Below are positions 9,261 through 18,043 of a DNA stretch of 64,000 nucleotides, in pieces. The notes beneath the pieces were generated by a model. That model worked only from the letters and a program-made list of their open reading frames with translations. It ran no database searches and was not told the DNA's origin. The stretch is from the NCBI RefSeq assembly GCF_029892065.1, contig NZ_CP120375.1:1-64000 (forward strand). The letters run 5' to 3'. The position numbers and the translations under genes were made by a program. This DNA comes from Sinorhizobium garamanticum. GTDB taxonomy: Bacteria > Pseudomonadota > Alphaproteobacteria > Rhizobiales > Rhizobiaceae. The first letter of the stretch is position 1. Each line of letters begins with the position of its first letter.

Positions 9261-11138
9261 ATGGGTGAGTAGGCCGGAGGAGTTTCACCAGCCGGCCTCT
9301 CGCAGAACGGTGCGTGAACCTCTCGATTCACACCGCTCCCATCAAGTAAACGTGTTGGTTCCGAACGCCTTCCAATGCACGAACAGCCCCGGATTTTCCC
9401 GCGCCAGCTTTCGCAAGAAGAGGCTGGCGCGTGTTTTATGGGACTGAAAGCGTTTGAACTTTCGCCTGATCCAAGCCCTGAGTTTCTGATTAACGTAATC
9501 AGCCAGAGAGGACAGGGCCGAACGACTGTACCGTCCATAGTAGGCAATCCATCCGCGAAGGAGTGGATTGAGCTGTTTGGCTATTTCGGCCAGCGTCGCC
9601 GCCGTCTGCCGCGGGATGTTCAAACTTTTGATCGTTGCCCGCATCGACTTGAGCGCCGTCGGACTGACCGCAGGCGTGTAGCCACAGAAGAACTCGTCCC
9701 GCTGTGTGTTCGCCACCCGTCGCGGCCGGAACTGATACCCGAGAAAGTCGAACGTAACATTCGGATACGCCTCCCTGCGCCGTTGATCCTTGCAGTAGAC
9801 AATCTTGGTCTTTGTCGGATGCATCTGAAGTCCGCACGCTGCCAGCCGAGAACTCAGCTCCACCTTGAGGGCTTCGGCTTGTTGCTCGCTCTGGCAGTGA
9901 ACAAGACCATCGTCGGCATATCGACACCATGGAAGGTCGGGATGCGTCCGCGTCATCCAGAGATCAAATGCATAGTGCAGAAAGAGATTCGACAAGATCG
10001 GGCTAACCACGCCTCCCTGTGGGGTACGGCGTGACCGCTCGATGACTTCTCCGTTCTTTTCCATCGGCGCTGTCAACCATCTTTCGATGTAGAGCAGAGC
10101 CCACTTGCACTTCACGTCCTTTCTGACCGCCTTCAGCAGAAGATCGTGTGGAAGATTGTCAAACAGCCCTTTGATGTCGAATTCCAAAACCCAATCATAC
10201 TTCCAGCACCGCTGACGCGTCACTCCGACGGCATCCAGGGCCGATTTTCCCGGCCTGTAACCGTAGGAGTCCGGAAGAAAGAGGGAGTCCAAATCCGGCT
10301 CGATCATCTGCTTGACCACCATCTGCGCGATTCGATCGCTGACCGTGGGCACACCCAAAACCCTTTCGCCTCCAGCCTTCTTCGGAATGGAGACGGCGCG
10401 CACCGGCGGCGGAAAGTAGGTTCCCGAGGACATCCGATTCCAGATCTTGTAGAGGTTTGCTGCAAGGTCTTTCTCAAATATCTCCAGCGTCTGCCCGTCC
10501 ACCCCGGCCGCGCCACGGTTGGCTTTGACCGCTTTGTAAGCTTCGTACACTCGACGTTTCTCAATTCGAAACGGCTTGTCTGTCGTACTTTCCGAAGTCA
10601 TCCTGTTTCCAGTTGTTTCAAACAATACGACGGCCTGATCCGCCCCCTTTGCTCCGACCCATTACAGGGTCCTCGACGCTCATACGGGGCGATCCGCCCC
10701 AGTCTCCTGCATCGGTACTCTCGCCTTGCGGTTTGCGCCGCTTGAGCTTCTCCCTTGGCATCAGGAGCCTGGTTCCTGCAGTTCCGCGTGAAAGCCTATG
10801 TCCAACTCACGCCCCCTCTACGCCGCCCGCCCGGTCATCAGGCATCTGGCGGACTTGTCCCAGGATGACGAAACGGTCCTGGTTTCGACGACACTTACGT
10901 TCATAACGACGCGTCCTCGGAGGGTTCACTTTCGTTCGTCTTTTGGACATGCACCTGCTCGGATCTCGTCCGAACGTTTCATCCGACGCTCACCACCACG
11001 GCTCTTACCGCAGCAGCTCGGACTGGTCTGAGACCCGCTCCTGAAAGCCGATCCCGGAGGGCCGTCCCCCATCATTCACGCAGCTTTACGCCACGGTCTT
11101 AGTTCATGTTGAACTCCTTCCGCGCCTCTGCAGCACAC
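9261..11138 (-). mobile_element. Group II intron with encoded maturase
   Basis: On the minus strand the intron begins GTGTG at 11138, fitting the GUGYG rule, and ends in ACCCAT at 9261, fitting the terminal AY. Near its 3' end, on the complement of about 9300-9335, GAGCGGTGTGAATCGAGAGG followed by TTCACGCACCGTTC folds as the short domain V hairpin. The intron RNA is about 1.88 kb with the maturase in domain IV. It splits the IS630 transposase just behind the FIDE catalytic motif, a highly conserved site, and is in the sense orientation of its host gene, so splicing would restore that part. Confidence 0.85.
9342..10601 (-). CDS. ltrA: Group II intron reverse transcriptase/maturase
   Basis: The protein is about 419 residues from ATG 10601 (an in-frame ATG at 10625 is the alternative). 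It has the reverse-transcriptase blocks in order: KANRGAAGVDGQT (RT0/1), IPKKAGGERVLGVPTVSDRI, SYGYRPGKSALDAV, FDIKGLFDNLPHDLL, TPQGGVVSPILSNLFLHYAFD and the catalytic YADD in WCRYADDGLVH. A maturase (X) domain follows (FDFLGYQF, LNPLLRGWIAYYGRYSRSAL). There is no clear HNH endonuclease at the C-terminus, so mobility likely uses replication-fork primers, as in RmInt1-like introns (established for that type; inferred here). Confidence 0.9.
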   Translation of the reverse strand: MTSESTTDKPFRIEKRRVYEAYKAVKANRGAAGVDGQTLEIFEKDLAANLYKIWNRMSSGTYFPPPVRAVSIPKKAGGERVLGVPTVSDRIAQMVVKQMIEPDLDSLFLPDSYGYRPGKSALDAVGVTRQRCWKYDWVLEFDIKGLFDNLPHDLLLKAVRKDVKCKWALLYIERWLTAPMEKNGEVIERSRRTPQGGVVSPILSNLFLHYAFDLWMTRTHPDLPWCRYADDGLVHCQSEQQAEALKVELSSRLAACGLQMHPTKTKIVYCKDQRRREAYPNVTFDFLGYQFRPRRVANTQRDEFFCGYTPAVSPTALKSMRATIKSLNIPRQTAATLAEIAKQLNPLLRGWIAYYGRYSRSALSSLADYVNQKLRAWIRRKFKRFQSHKTRASLFLRKLARENPGLFVHWKAFGTNTFT

Positions 11139-11834
11139 TTTCATCGATGAAGACGAGGCGAGACGGGTCGATGCGGTGGCGATGCTTCAGCCATCGTGCC
11201 CGGTGGCGGGCGACGTCGGGCCGCTCACGTTCGCTGGCGACCAACGTCTTTTTTATAACTCAGTCCTTCCTCATGCACAAAGTCCAGACGGCCCGATAAT
11301 CGACCTGCACGCCGCGCTCGCCCAGTTCCGCGACAAGCCCGCGCAGCGTGAAGGCGCGCTCCCGGCAACGCGAAAGCAGCCAATCCCGGTGCGGACCGGA
11401 CAGCGTCCGTGGCTTATGGCCACCCATCTGACCCGGCGCGACACTGCCCGTCTCACGAAACCGCCGCACCCAGTCAATGGCGGTGCTGATGCCAATGCCG
11501 AAGCGCTTGGCCGCCGTCCGGCAAGACACCCCCTCGCGCGTCACCGCGCCAACGACACGTTCGCGAAGATCATCGGGAAACGGTTTCGCCATCCAGGCCG
11601 GCCAACATGGTGAATCTGATTTGCGCCAGTTGGGAATCCCTTTCCGACTCCGCCTAAATACATCCCGCTCTAAAGGCCCCCCACACCTGACCGGTCCCCA
11701 CCGCTGCGCAACAATCGTCCATTTAGACTTATGCACGGCCCTGCCATGCCCTCGCCTCATACAAGCGAGCGCTATAGGAGGCGTGCCGCATGAGCAGGAC
11801 GTAAATTCAGGGTGAACAGCAGACGGGCGGTGTC

Positions 11835-12265
11835 GAGATCGATCGCGACCTTCGCGGCGAAGCACGCCTTCAGAAGCTCGGACGTACCCGGTTCCAGCTT
11901 TGCAATGTGTCCCTTGATGGCTCTTTACAGAGCGCCCGCGCGCACGTCGAACGCGAGCGCGCCATCACCGTCCACGACCTCTTGGAGGACAACAGCTTCA
12001 TCCCCGTCGATCACGACGGAGGGCCCTATCGTCTCAACCTCGCATTGAAGGACACAAAGCTGGCCTTCCATATCGCGACCGAGAACGGAACGCCTGTCGT
12101 CAGTCACCATCTGTCGCTCAGCCCATTCCGACGGATCCTGAAGATTACATCCTGATGTGCGACAGCCACTACGCCGCCTTTCAGTGCGCGGGCGCTGCCA
12201 GATTCGAAGCCATCGACATGGGCCGTCGCGCCATTCACGACGAAGCGTTGCTGCTGATGGATTAA
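11835..12265 (+). pseudogene. UPF0262 family protein, frameshifted second copy
   Basis: The plus strand encodes RFQLCNVSLDG, VEREPAI-like [28 protein letters not shown] and HHLSLSPFRRILK, then loses one base near 12141 and continues in another frame as DYILMCDSHYAAF and [19 protein letters not shown], stopping at TAA 12263-12265. These are the conserved blocks of UPF0262, seen intact at 14702-15199. The final helix (DTARRLF) is missing. Function of the family is unknown; it is widespread in Rhizobiales. Confidence 0.8.
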
Positions 12266-12281
12266 TGGCCTCATCTCAAGA

Positions 12282-13913
12282 TCACCTCATGGACGCGAAC
12301 CGCGCGCTGCGTAGCGCGTCAGTCGTTCGCTCAATCGCAAGGTCAGTCTGGGGGGATGAGTCACCCTTATGCAGCCCCAAGAGGAGTTGGCTTATCCCCT
12401 GGTCTGCTGGCGAAAGCCGATGATTTAGCCGAAGGAAATCCATCCAGGTCGGCGTGCGGAATGTCTCCGTCCATTGGAAAGGGTTTCGAAGGTCTCGCTG
12501 GAGGGTCCAGTCGCGCGCGCCCGCTCGACTCACGGCGTATCTGCGTGCGCGCATGTAGCCGAGGAAGGTCTCGAGGTCCTCTTCGGCTATCGAATATACG
12601 GTCTTTGCGGCAATTGGGCCGCTACGGGGCTTCAGATCAAGCGCCAGTTCCGGGGCACGAAAGTCCGAGCCCTGTTGATCTCCTTCCGCCCAGAGACGGA
12701 CCGGCAACACAAACCCGAGAGCCGCCGTCAGAAACAGAGTTACCGTGGCAAGTTCGAGCGACGACGCCAAGGAATAGGATTGGGCGATGGTGCCCCAGAT
12801 CCAGCTGCCGACAGCCATGCCTCCGGAAAGGCAAGCATAGTAGATCGAGAGCGTACGACCAACGACCCATCTCGGACTGGCCAACTGCACCCAGACATCG
12901 AAACCCGTCCAGGTGAGAACCCAGCCGGCGCCGCCAACGGCCAGCGCAATTGTGGCCAGAGTTATCGTCGAGGTAAGGGCAAGTGAGAGGCAACATACCG
13001 CGCAAGCGATTGCTGCGAGCGCCATCAGCCATTCCTGCGGCAGCAATTTCCTCAGGAAGCGGTTGCTCATTCCGGCGATGCAGGCGCCGGTACCGAAGCC
13101 GGCGAACAGAATGCCGTAGACGATAGGCCCACCATCCAGGCGATCCCGGGCAACGAGCGGCAGGAGTGCGAGGATGGAAATGGCGGCGAGGCCGAAAAGC
13201 GTCGCGCGAATAATCGCCGCCCTAATGTCTAACGACAGCGCTGTGAACCGCATCCCGTCGTGAATAGCCGTGGCAATCCGCTCAGGAGGCAGGGGAGACG
13301 AACGAACGTCCCATTTGTTTTGCCACACCGAAGCGAGAGGCGCCAGATTGCTGACCGCGGCGAAGGCGAACGCGGCCAGCGGACCGAGGAACGCGAGGAT
13401 CGCCCCGCCTAAGGCAGGTCCTATGCTGCGCGTCATGTTGTATCCGACCGACATCAGCGTCACGGCAGCCGGAATATATCGCTTGTCGAGGATATCGCCC
13501 ACGGAGGCGTGCCAGGCAGGATCATTCAGCGCAAAGCCGCAGCCAGCCAGAAAACCCAGCCCTAGAATGAGCCAGGGACTGACAAAGCCAAAGCCGGCAG
13601 AAAGCGCCAGCACGATGGAGGCGAGCGCGATCAGAGACAGGCCAGCGATCATCACCGATCGGCGGCTGAAACTGTCGGCGATGGCTCCGGCGACGATCGA
13701 AAGGATGAATACCGGCAAGGTTGTCGATGCCTGCACGAGCGCGACCATCAGATCGGAAGCGGAAATCGTGGCCATAAGCCAGCTTATGGCGACCGTTTGC
13801 ACGAGCCATCCAAGATTGGCGATCTGCGTGGATGTCCATATCGAACGGAACGCCGCATTACGCAGCGGAGCGAGTGTCGTCGAACCGGACAGGGGAAAAT
13901 CTTCGCGCTGCAT
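12282..13913 (-). CDS. MFS_3-type (EntS-like) transporter
   Basis: Starting at ATG 13913 the protein has 543 residues. It opens PLRNAAFRSIWTSTQIANLGWLVQ, a hallmark of the MFS_3/transmembrane secretion effector group, which includes enterobactin exporter EntS. About 12 hydrophobic helices follow, with a loop-2 motif DSFSRRSVMIAG and a central basic loop. The last ~110 residues form a soluble tail (VYSIAEEDLETFLGYMRARRYAVSR, RDWTLQRD, FRTPTWMDFLRLNHRLS) as in the longer members of the group, which resembles a ferredoxin-like monooxygenase fold. It is likely an inner-membrane exporter of a small molecule or siderophore; substrate unknown. The upstream open frame (to 14198) has no family similarity. 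Confidence 0.8.
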   Translation of the reverse strand: MQREDFPLSGSTTLAPLRNAAFRSIWTSTQIANLGWLVQTVAISWLMATISASDLMVALVQASTTLPVFILSIVAGAIADSFSRRSVMIAGLSLIALASIVLALSAGFGFVSPWLILGLGFLAGCGFALNDPAWHASVGDILDKRYIPAAVTLMSVGYNMTRSIGPALGGAILAFLGPLAAFAFAAVSNLAPLASVWQNKWDVRSSPLPPERIATAIHDGMRFTALSLDIRAAIIRATLFGLAAISILALLPLVARDRLDGGPIVYGILFAGFGTGACIAGMSNRFLRKLLPQEWLMALAAIACAVCCLSLALTSTITLATIALAVGGAGWVLTWTGFDVWVQLASPRWVVGRTLSIYYACLSGGMAVGSWIWGTIAQSYSLASSLELATVTLFLTAALGFVLPVRLWAEGDQQGSDFRAPELALDLKPRSGPIAAKTVYSIAEEDLETFLGYMRARRYAVSRAGARDWTLQRDLRNPFQWTETFRTPTWMDFLRLNHRLSPADQGISQLLLGLHKGDSSPQTDLAIERTTDALRSARFASMR

Positions 13914-14144
13914 GTCTCGGTGACTTTCGAGGCTCCAACTAGGCCTGCTTGGGGCTAGGCCAATTCGAAAAGTGGCTGCCGCCGGGACCTGTGCGACGGC
14001 AGCCAAGGTGCTGCCCTTGCGAGGCAGACGGGAAGTCTGTGACACGTCCTCTAGGGTATGTAATAACTTATCGCATAAGATCTTATGGAACTGGACTCTT
14101 TGGAACATCCGGGCGATGCTTGTGGAAATGGCCGACGAAGGTCC

Positions 14145-14545
14145 GCTCTTTTCAGCTTTCCGTGTTGGAGGATGCGTTCGAGCTCCTGCGGGGTCCACTC
14201 GCGCGGATCGATCTTCAGCGCGCCCTTAGAGCCGCCGAAGGGAACGTCCACGAGCGAGCACTTCAGGGTCATCAATGCAGCGAGCGCCTCGACCTCTTCG
14301 GCATCGGCATTGGAGGCGTAGCGGATACCGCCCTTGACCGGTTCGCAGTGTTCGCTGTGGATCGAGCGCCAACCGATGAAGCTGTACATGCGGCCACGCA
14401 GCCGAACACCGAAGCGGACCGTATAGGTCGAGTTGCACTGGATGATCCGCTCTGCCAGTCCGTCCGGCAGGTCGAGGAAGGACATGGCATGGCGGAAGTT
14501 CTGGTCAACGCTTTCCAGAAAGCCTGCGGAACTGACCTGCATCAT
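14145..14545 (-). pseudogene. Glutamate dehydrogenase N-terminal fragment, copy 2
   Basis: From ATG 14545 the frame encodes FLESVDQNFRHAMSFLDLPD, QCNSTYTVRFG, WRSIHSEHCEPVKGGIRY and DVPFGGSKGALKIDPREWTP, then QELERILQ, after which similarity ends near 14145 and unrelated sequence follows. Only the first ~130 of ~430 residues remain. It breaks at almost the same codon as the copy at 6356-7085, which suggests that the two fragments share an ancestral break or arose by duplication of an already broken gene. It sits directly downstream of the intact UPF0262 gene. Confidence 0.75.
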
Positions 14546-14701
14546 GCGCCCCTCGCGGCTTGAGGAGCGTTGTTGTTCCGAGATTGATGTTTGCCGATCG
14601 GTTTCGGCTGTTGTGACATTGCATGCACTTGGGTGCTTCCTCCAAGGTTATTGACTGGGCACGGGCCACCGTGCGTTACGGGGCAGCGATCTGACAGCTG
14701 C

Positions 14702-15199
14702 TTAGCTCGATAGAGTCCTGTACTCGGCATTGCGTGCGAGAAGCGCGTAAATCAGCGTGAACAGGCGGCGCGCCGTGTCCTTGTCGATCTCGACTTTGGT
14801 GGAAAGACGCTCTCTCAGCAGGTCTGCCGCTTCGTTGTGGATACCACGCCTGCCCATGTCGATCGCCTCCAGGCGCTCAGGTCCGGGCCGGCCCATCGCG
14901 TCGTAGTAGCTTTCGCAGACGCGGGTGTAATCCTTGAGCAGCCGCCGAAAAGGGGCGAGCGAGAGATAGTGGCTGACGACATGCGTCCCATTGACGTCGT
15001 TGACGTGCAGTGCCAGCCGCCCGTCCACCGTCTCTATCTTGAGGCGATAGGGACCGCCGTCATGGCCGATCGGCGTGAAGGTGTTGGACTCGAGAAGATC
15101 GATGATCGCGAGCGCCTGTTCACGCTCGACGCGCGCGTCCCGTGTCCTGAAGGAGCAATCGAGTGCGACATCGCAGAGACGATACTCGGCGCCGGTCAT
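14702..15199 (-). CDS. UPF0262 family protein
   Basis: The 165-residue protein is a full-length member of UPF0262: [95 protein letters not shown] and [18 protein letters not shown]. No catalytic function is known for the family. It ends 15 bp upstream-side of the thiolase stop on the same strand, so it may be the last gene of the thiolase-CoA-transferase operon. A decayed copy lies at 11835-12265. Confidence 0.85.
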   Translation of the reverse strand: MTGAEYRLCDVALDCSFRTRDARVEREQALAIIDLLESNTFTPIGHDGGPYRLKIETVDGRLALHVNDVNGTHVVSHYLSLAPFRRLLKDYTRVCESYYDAMGRPGPERLEAIDMGRRGIHNEAADLLRERLSTKVEIDKDTARRLFTLIYALLARNAEYRTLSS

Positions 15200-15214
15200 G
15201 TCACTGCCCTTCCC

Positions 15215-16396
15215 TCACAATGCTTCGACACACATCGCGATGCCCATGCCGCCGCCGATACAGAGGGTAATAAGACCCTTCCTGGCCGAGCGGCGCTTCA
15301 TTTCGAACAGCAGCGTGTTGAGCACGCGGGCACCCGATGCGCCGATCGGATGACCGATGGCTATCGCGCCACCATTGACGTTGACGATGTCAGGGTTCCA
15401 GCCGAGGTCCTTGTTGACGGCGCAGGCCTGGGCAGCGAAAGCCTCGTTGGCTTCGACGAGATCGAGATCGGCGATTTGCCAGCCGGCCTTTTCCAGCGCC
15501 TTGCGGGAGGCCGGGATCGGGCCGGTGCCCATGATCTTCGGATCAACGCCGGCGGTCGCCCAGGAGACGATCCGGGCGAGCGGCTGGATGCCGCGTCGCA
15601 CTGCTTCTGCCTCGCTCATCAAAAGGGCAGCGGCTGCGCCGTCATTGATGCCCGAAGCATTGCCAGCCGTCACCGTGCCTTCCTTGTCGAAGGCCGGACG
15701 AAGCTTGGTCATGCTGTCGAGCGTCGCGCCGTGACGGATATATTCGTCCTGGTCGACGATTATATCGCCCTTGCGAGTCTTAATGGTGAAGGGAACGATC
15801 TCATCGGCAAAGCGACCGGCCTTCTGTGCTGCCTCCGCCTTGTTCTGAGAGGCCAGCGCGAACTGATCCTGCTCTTCGCGGCTAAGCTGCCACTGGCGGG
15901 CAATGTTCTCGGCGGTAATCCCCATGTGATAGCCGTGGAAGGCGTCGGTCAGGCCGTCCTTGATCATCGTGTCGATCATCTTGAAGTCGCCCATCTTCAC
16001 GCCGCCGCGAAGATGCGAGCAATGCGGCGCCATCGACATAGATTCCATGCCGCCTGCAATGATGATCTTCGCATCGCCCGTAACAATCTGCTGCATGCCG
16101 AGTGCCACAGCACGCAAGCCCGAGCCGCACAGCTGGTTCATGCCCCAGGCGGTCTTTTCCTGTGGGATGCCGGCTTTCATCGCCGCCTGGCGTGCCGGGT
16201 TCTGGCCCTCGCCGGCCAGCAGGACCTGGCCGAGGATCACCTCGTCCACTTCTCCCGCCTCGACGCCCGCCCGTTCGAGCACCGCCTTGATTACGGCAGC
16301 ACCCAGCTCATGGGCCGGCGTGTTGGCAAACGCACCGTTGAAGGAACCGACCGCGGTACGGGCGGCACTGGCGATGACGATGAATGGGGTGCTCAT
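15215..16396 (-). CDS. Acetyl-CoA acetyltransferase (thiolase)
   Basis: The start is taken at ATG 16396 ([20 protein letters not shown]), giving the usual 393 residues; GGAG lies just upstream. All thiolase catalytic elements are present: nucleophile Cys90 in [12 protein letters not shown], His349 in [15 protein letters not shown] and Cys379 in [10 protein letters not shown]. It interconverts acetoacetyl-CoA and acetyl-CoA. The CoA-transferase genes lie immediately upstream on the same strand (55 bp gap), so in this setting it most likely runs in the catabolic direction, splitting acetoacetyl-CoA delivered by the transferase. PhaA of PHB synthesis is the other common role, but no phaB or phaC is present here. 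Confidence 0.9.
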   Translation of the reverse strand: MSTPFIVIASAARTAVGSFNGAFANTPAHELGAAVIKAVLERAGVEAGEVDEVILGQVLLAGEGQNPARQAAMKAGIPQEKTAWGMNQLCGSGLRAVALGMQQIVTGDAKIIIAGGMESMSMAPHCSHLRGGVKMGDFKMIDTMIKDGLTDAFHGYHMGITAENIARQWQLSREEQDQFALASQNKAEAAQKAGRFADEIVPFTIKTRKGDIIVDQDEYIRHGATLDSMTKLRPAFDKEGTVTAGNASGINDGAAAALLMSEAEAVRRGIQPLARIVSWATAGVDPKIMGTGPIPASRKALEKAGWQIADLDLVEANEAFAAQACAVNKDLGWNPDIVNVNGGAIAIGHPIGASGARVLNTLLFEMKRRSARKGLITLCIGGGMGIAMCVEAL

Positions 16397-16450
16397 GACA
16401 GCTCCTCCGCTGTTGGTTGGATCGGAATAAGTCGGGTGCAAAGCATCGGA

Positions 16451-17080
16451 TCAGTTGACGATCGTGGCATCCGTTGCAGCACGCAGCTCGCTGTCGGTGA
16501 CGCCATTGGCAAGCTCCACGAGCTTCAGGCCACCGTCGAGGACATCTAGTACGCCAAGGTTTGTAATAATCCGGTCGACGACGCCTTTGCCGGTGAGCGG
16601 CAGGGTGCAGGCCTTCAGCACCTTGGATTCGCCTGCCTTGTTGGTGTGGTCCATGACGACGACGACGCGCTTGACGCCGGCGACCAGGCCCATCGCACCG
16701 CCCATGCCCTTGACCAGCTTGCCGGGGATCATCCAGTTGGCGAGGTCACCGTTCTCGGCCACCTCCATGGCGCCGAGGATGGCCATGGCGATCTTGCCGC
16801 CGCGGATCATCGCGAAGCTTTGCGCCGAGTCGAAGAAGGCCGAATGCGGCAGTGCCGTCACCGTCTGCTTGCCGGCATTGATCAGGTCGGCGTCGATCGC
16901 GTCCTCGGTCGGAAACGGACCGATGCCGATCAGGCCGTTCTCCGACTGCAGCGTCACGTGAACGCCCTCGGGAATGTAATTGGCCACCAGCGTCGGAATG
17001 CCGATGCCGAGATTGACGTAAGTGCCGTCCTGAAGTTCGCGGGCAGCCCGTGCTGCCATCTGGTTCCTGTCCCAGGCCAT
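16451..17080 (-). CDS. scoB: 3-oxoacid CoA-transferase subunit B
   Basis: The 209-residue protein is the beta subunit of a family I CoA-transferase. It starts [19 protein letters not shown] and carries the catalytic glutamate in [12 protein letters not shown] (Glu47), which forms the acyl-glutamyl then CoA-thioester intermediate. Other family blocks are [35 protein letters not shown] and [15 protein letters not shown]. With subunit A (18 bp upstream) it would transfer CoA from succinyl-CoA or a related donor to acetoacetate. The tight spacing and shared strand with scoA and the thiolase indicate one transcript. Oxoadipate transferases (PcaJ) are similar, but no pca genes are near. Confidence 0.9.
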   Translation of the reverse strand: MAWDRNQMAARAARELQDGTYVNLGIGIPTLVANYIPEGVHVTLQSENGLIGIGPFPTEDAIDADLINAGKQTVTALPHSAFFDSAQSFAMIRGGKIAMAILGAMEVAENGDLANWMIPGKLVKGMGGAMGLVAGVKRVVVVMDHTNKAGESKVLKACTLPLTGKGVVDRIITNLGVLDVLDGGLKLVELANGVTDSELRAATDATIVN

Positions 17081-17098
17081 CTTGTCTCTCCCCTGCCC

Positions 17099-17797
17099 TT
17101 ACGCCGCCGCGCGCATTGTGCGCTGTTCGATGCGTTTTTCGTGCTGACCCTGGATCAGCCGGTGCACGTAGATCCCCGGCAAGTGGATCTGATCGGGATC
17201 GAGGCTGCCGGCCGGCACGATCTCCTCGACCTCGGCGACGCAGATCTTGCCGCACGTGGCGGCCGGCGGATTGAAGTTGCGCGCCGTCTTGCGGAAGACC
17301 AAATTGCCCGAAGTGTCGGCCTTCCAGGCCTTGACGATCGACAGGTCGGCGACGATGCCGGTTTCGAGCAGGTAGGTCTCGCCGTTGAAGGTCTTATGCT
17401 CCTTGCCTTCGGCAACGACAGTGCCGACGCCGGTCTTGGTGTAGAAGCCGGCGATGCCGGCGCCGCCTGCCCGCATGCGTTCGGCGAGCGTCCCTTGCGG
17501 ATTGAACTCGAGCTCCAGTTCGCCGCTCAGATACTGCCGCATGAACTCGGCATTCTCGCCGACATAGGACGAGATCATCTTCCGGATCTGTTTCGTCTTC
17601 AAAAGCACGCCAAGCCCGAAATCGTCGACGCCGCAGTTGTTCGATGCGATCGTCAGGTCCTTGGTGCCTGCCTCACGGATGGCATCAATCAACAGCTCCG
17701 GAATGCCGCAGAGACCGAAGCCGCCAGCCGCGATGAACATCCCATCGAACAACAGGCCTTCGAGAGCTGTGTCTGAATCAGCGTAGATCTTGTTCAA
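17099..17797 (-). CDS. scoA: 3-oxoacid CoA-transferase subunit A
   Basis: The 232-residue alpha subunit starts [20 protein letters not shown] and has the CoA-binding [16 protein letters not shown] motif, then [16 protein letters not shown] and the [15 protein letters not shown] loop. The C-terminal region ([36 protein letters not shown]) is typical for succinyl-CoA:3-ketoacid transferases. It is the first gene of the scoA-scoB-thiolase group; the BKACE gene lies 246 bp upstream on the same strand, with its own possible promoter in between. The product of a BKACE, acetoacetate, is exactly this enzyme's substrate. Confidence 0.9.
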   Translation of the reverse strand: MNKIYADSDTALEGLLFDGMFIAAGGFGLCGIPELLIDAIREAGTKDLTIASNNCGVDDFGLGVLLKTKQIRKMISSYVGENAEFMRQYLSGELELEFNPQGTLAERMRAGGAGIAGFYTKTGVGTVVAEGKEHKTFNGETYLLETGIVADLSIVKAWKADTSGNLVFRKTARNFNPPAATCGKICVAEVEEIVPAGSLDPDQIHLPGIYVHRLIQGQHEKRIEQRTMRAAA

Positions 17798-18043
17798 TTC
17801 GTTCCTCCACCTTGACTACGAAATCAGCTGGCTCGCGTCCCGAATTAGACTGACCTGGTAAGCAACCGTCTCTCCGTTAGCGAACTTCAGTTCGCTCGAT
17901 ACCGTTGGCGATTGGCTGTAAGCAATAGCAAAGGACACGAGCCGAGACTGGTGTTATTGGCGGTGGGACATGTGAATTCTATGCACAGATGGCGCGCGTC
18001 GAGCACGATAAAGGATTTGCGCTGGATGATGCCATCTTATGAG

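Larger units (their letters stand above)
7410..11592 (-). pseudogene. IS630 transposase, split in three pieces
   Basis: The N-terminal piece (ATG at 11590-11592, MAKPFPDDLRERVVGAV) carries the helix-turn-helix TAAKRFGIGISTAIDWVRRF. It loses frame near 11266 (TLCMRKD-stop) but continues as ERERPDVARHRARWLKHRHR and FIDE, the first catalytic aspartate. The middle piece (9260-9029) gives GHWKTTTFVAGLTLRGM and GDIVVMD, the second aspartate. The last piece (7665-7410) gives YLPPYSPDLNPIENAFAKLK with the final catalytic glutamate and ends at the IS end. Two mobile elements sit between pieces; the intron could in principle be spliced out, the IS110 could not, so transposase cannot be made. Confidence 0.8.
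7397..11640 (-). mobile_element. IS630-family element carrying an IS110 and a group II intron
   Basis: Three stretches join to one IS630 transposase gene read on the minus strand: 11592-11139, 9260-9029 and 7665-7410. The gaps are an IS110 (7666-9028) and a group II intron (9261-11138). Removing both restores a nearly continuous product: FIDE joins STNMARRYGWAPCGERL across the intron, and PGDIVVMD joins NLSSHKGPKVAELIEDAGA across the IS110. Outer ends are approximate: similar sequences occur at about 7397 (GAGCAGAATCCTATCAC) and, complemented, near 11613-11630. Confidence 0.8.

Noticed and set aside
13914..14198. Possible N-terminal extension of the MFS transporter by 95 residues
   Set aside because: The added residues have no homology to MFS_3 proteins and the region overlaps decayed GDH sequence; ATG 13913 gives the normal start.
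14837..16549. A 570-codon open frame on the plus strand opposite the thiolase and UPF0262 genes
   Set aside because: It is the antisense of well-conserved genes in high-GC DNA; its sequence has no family features.
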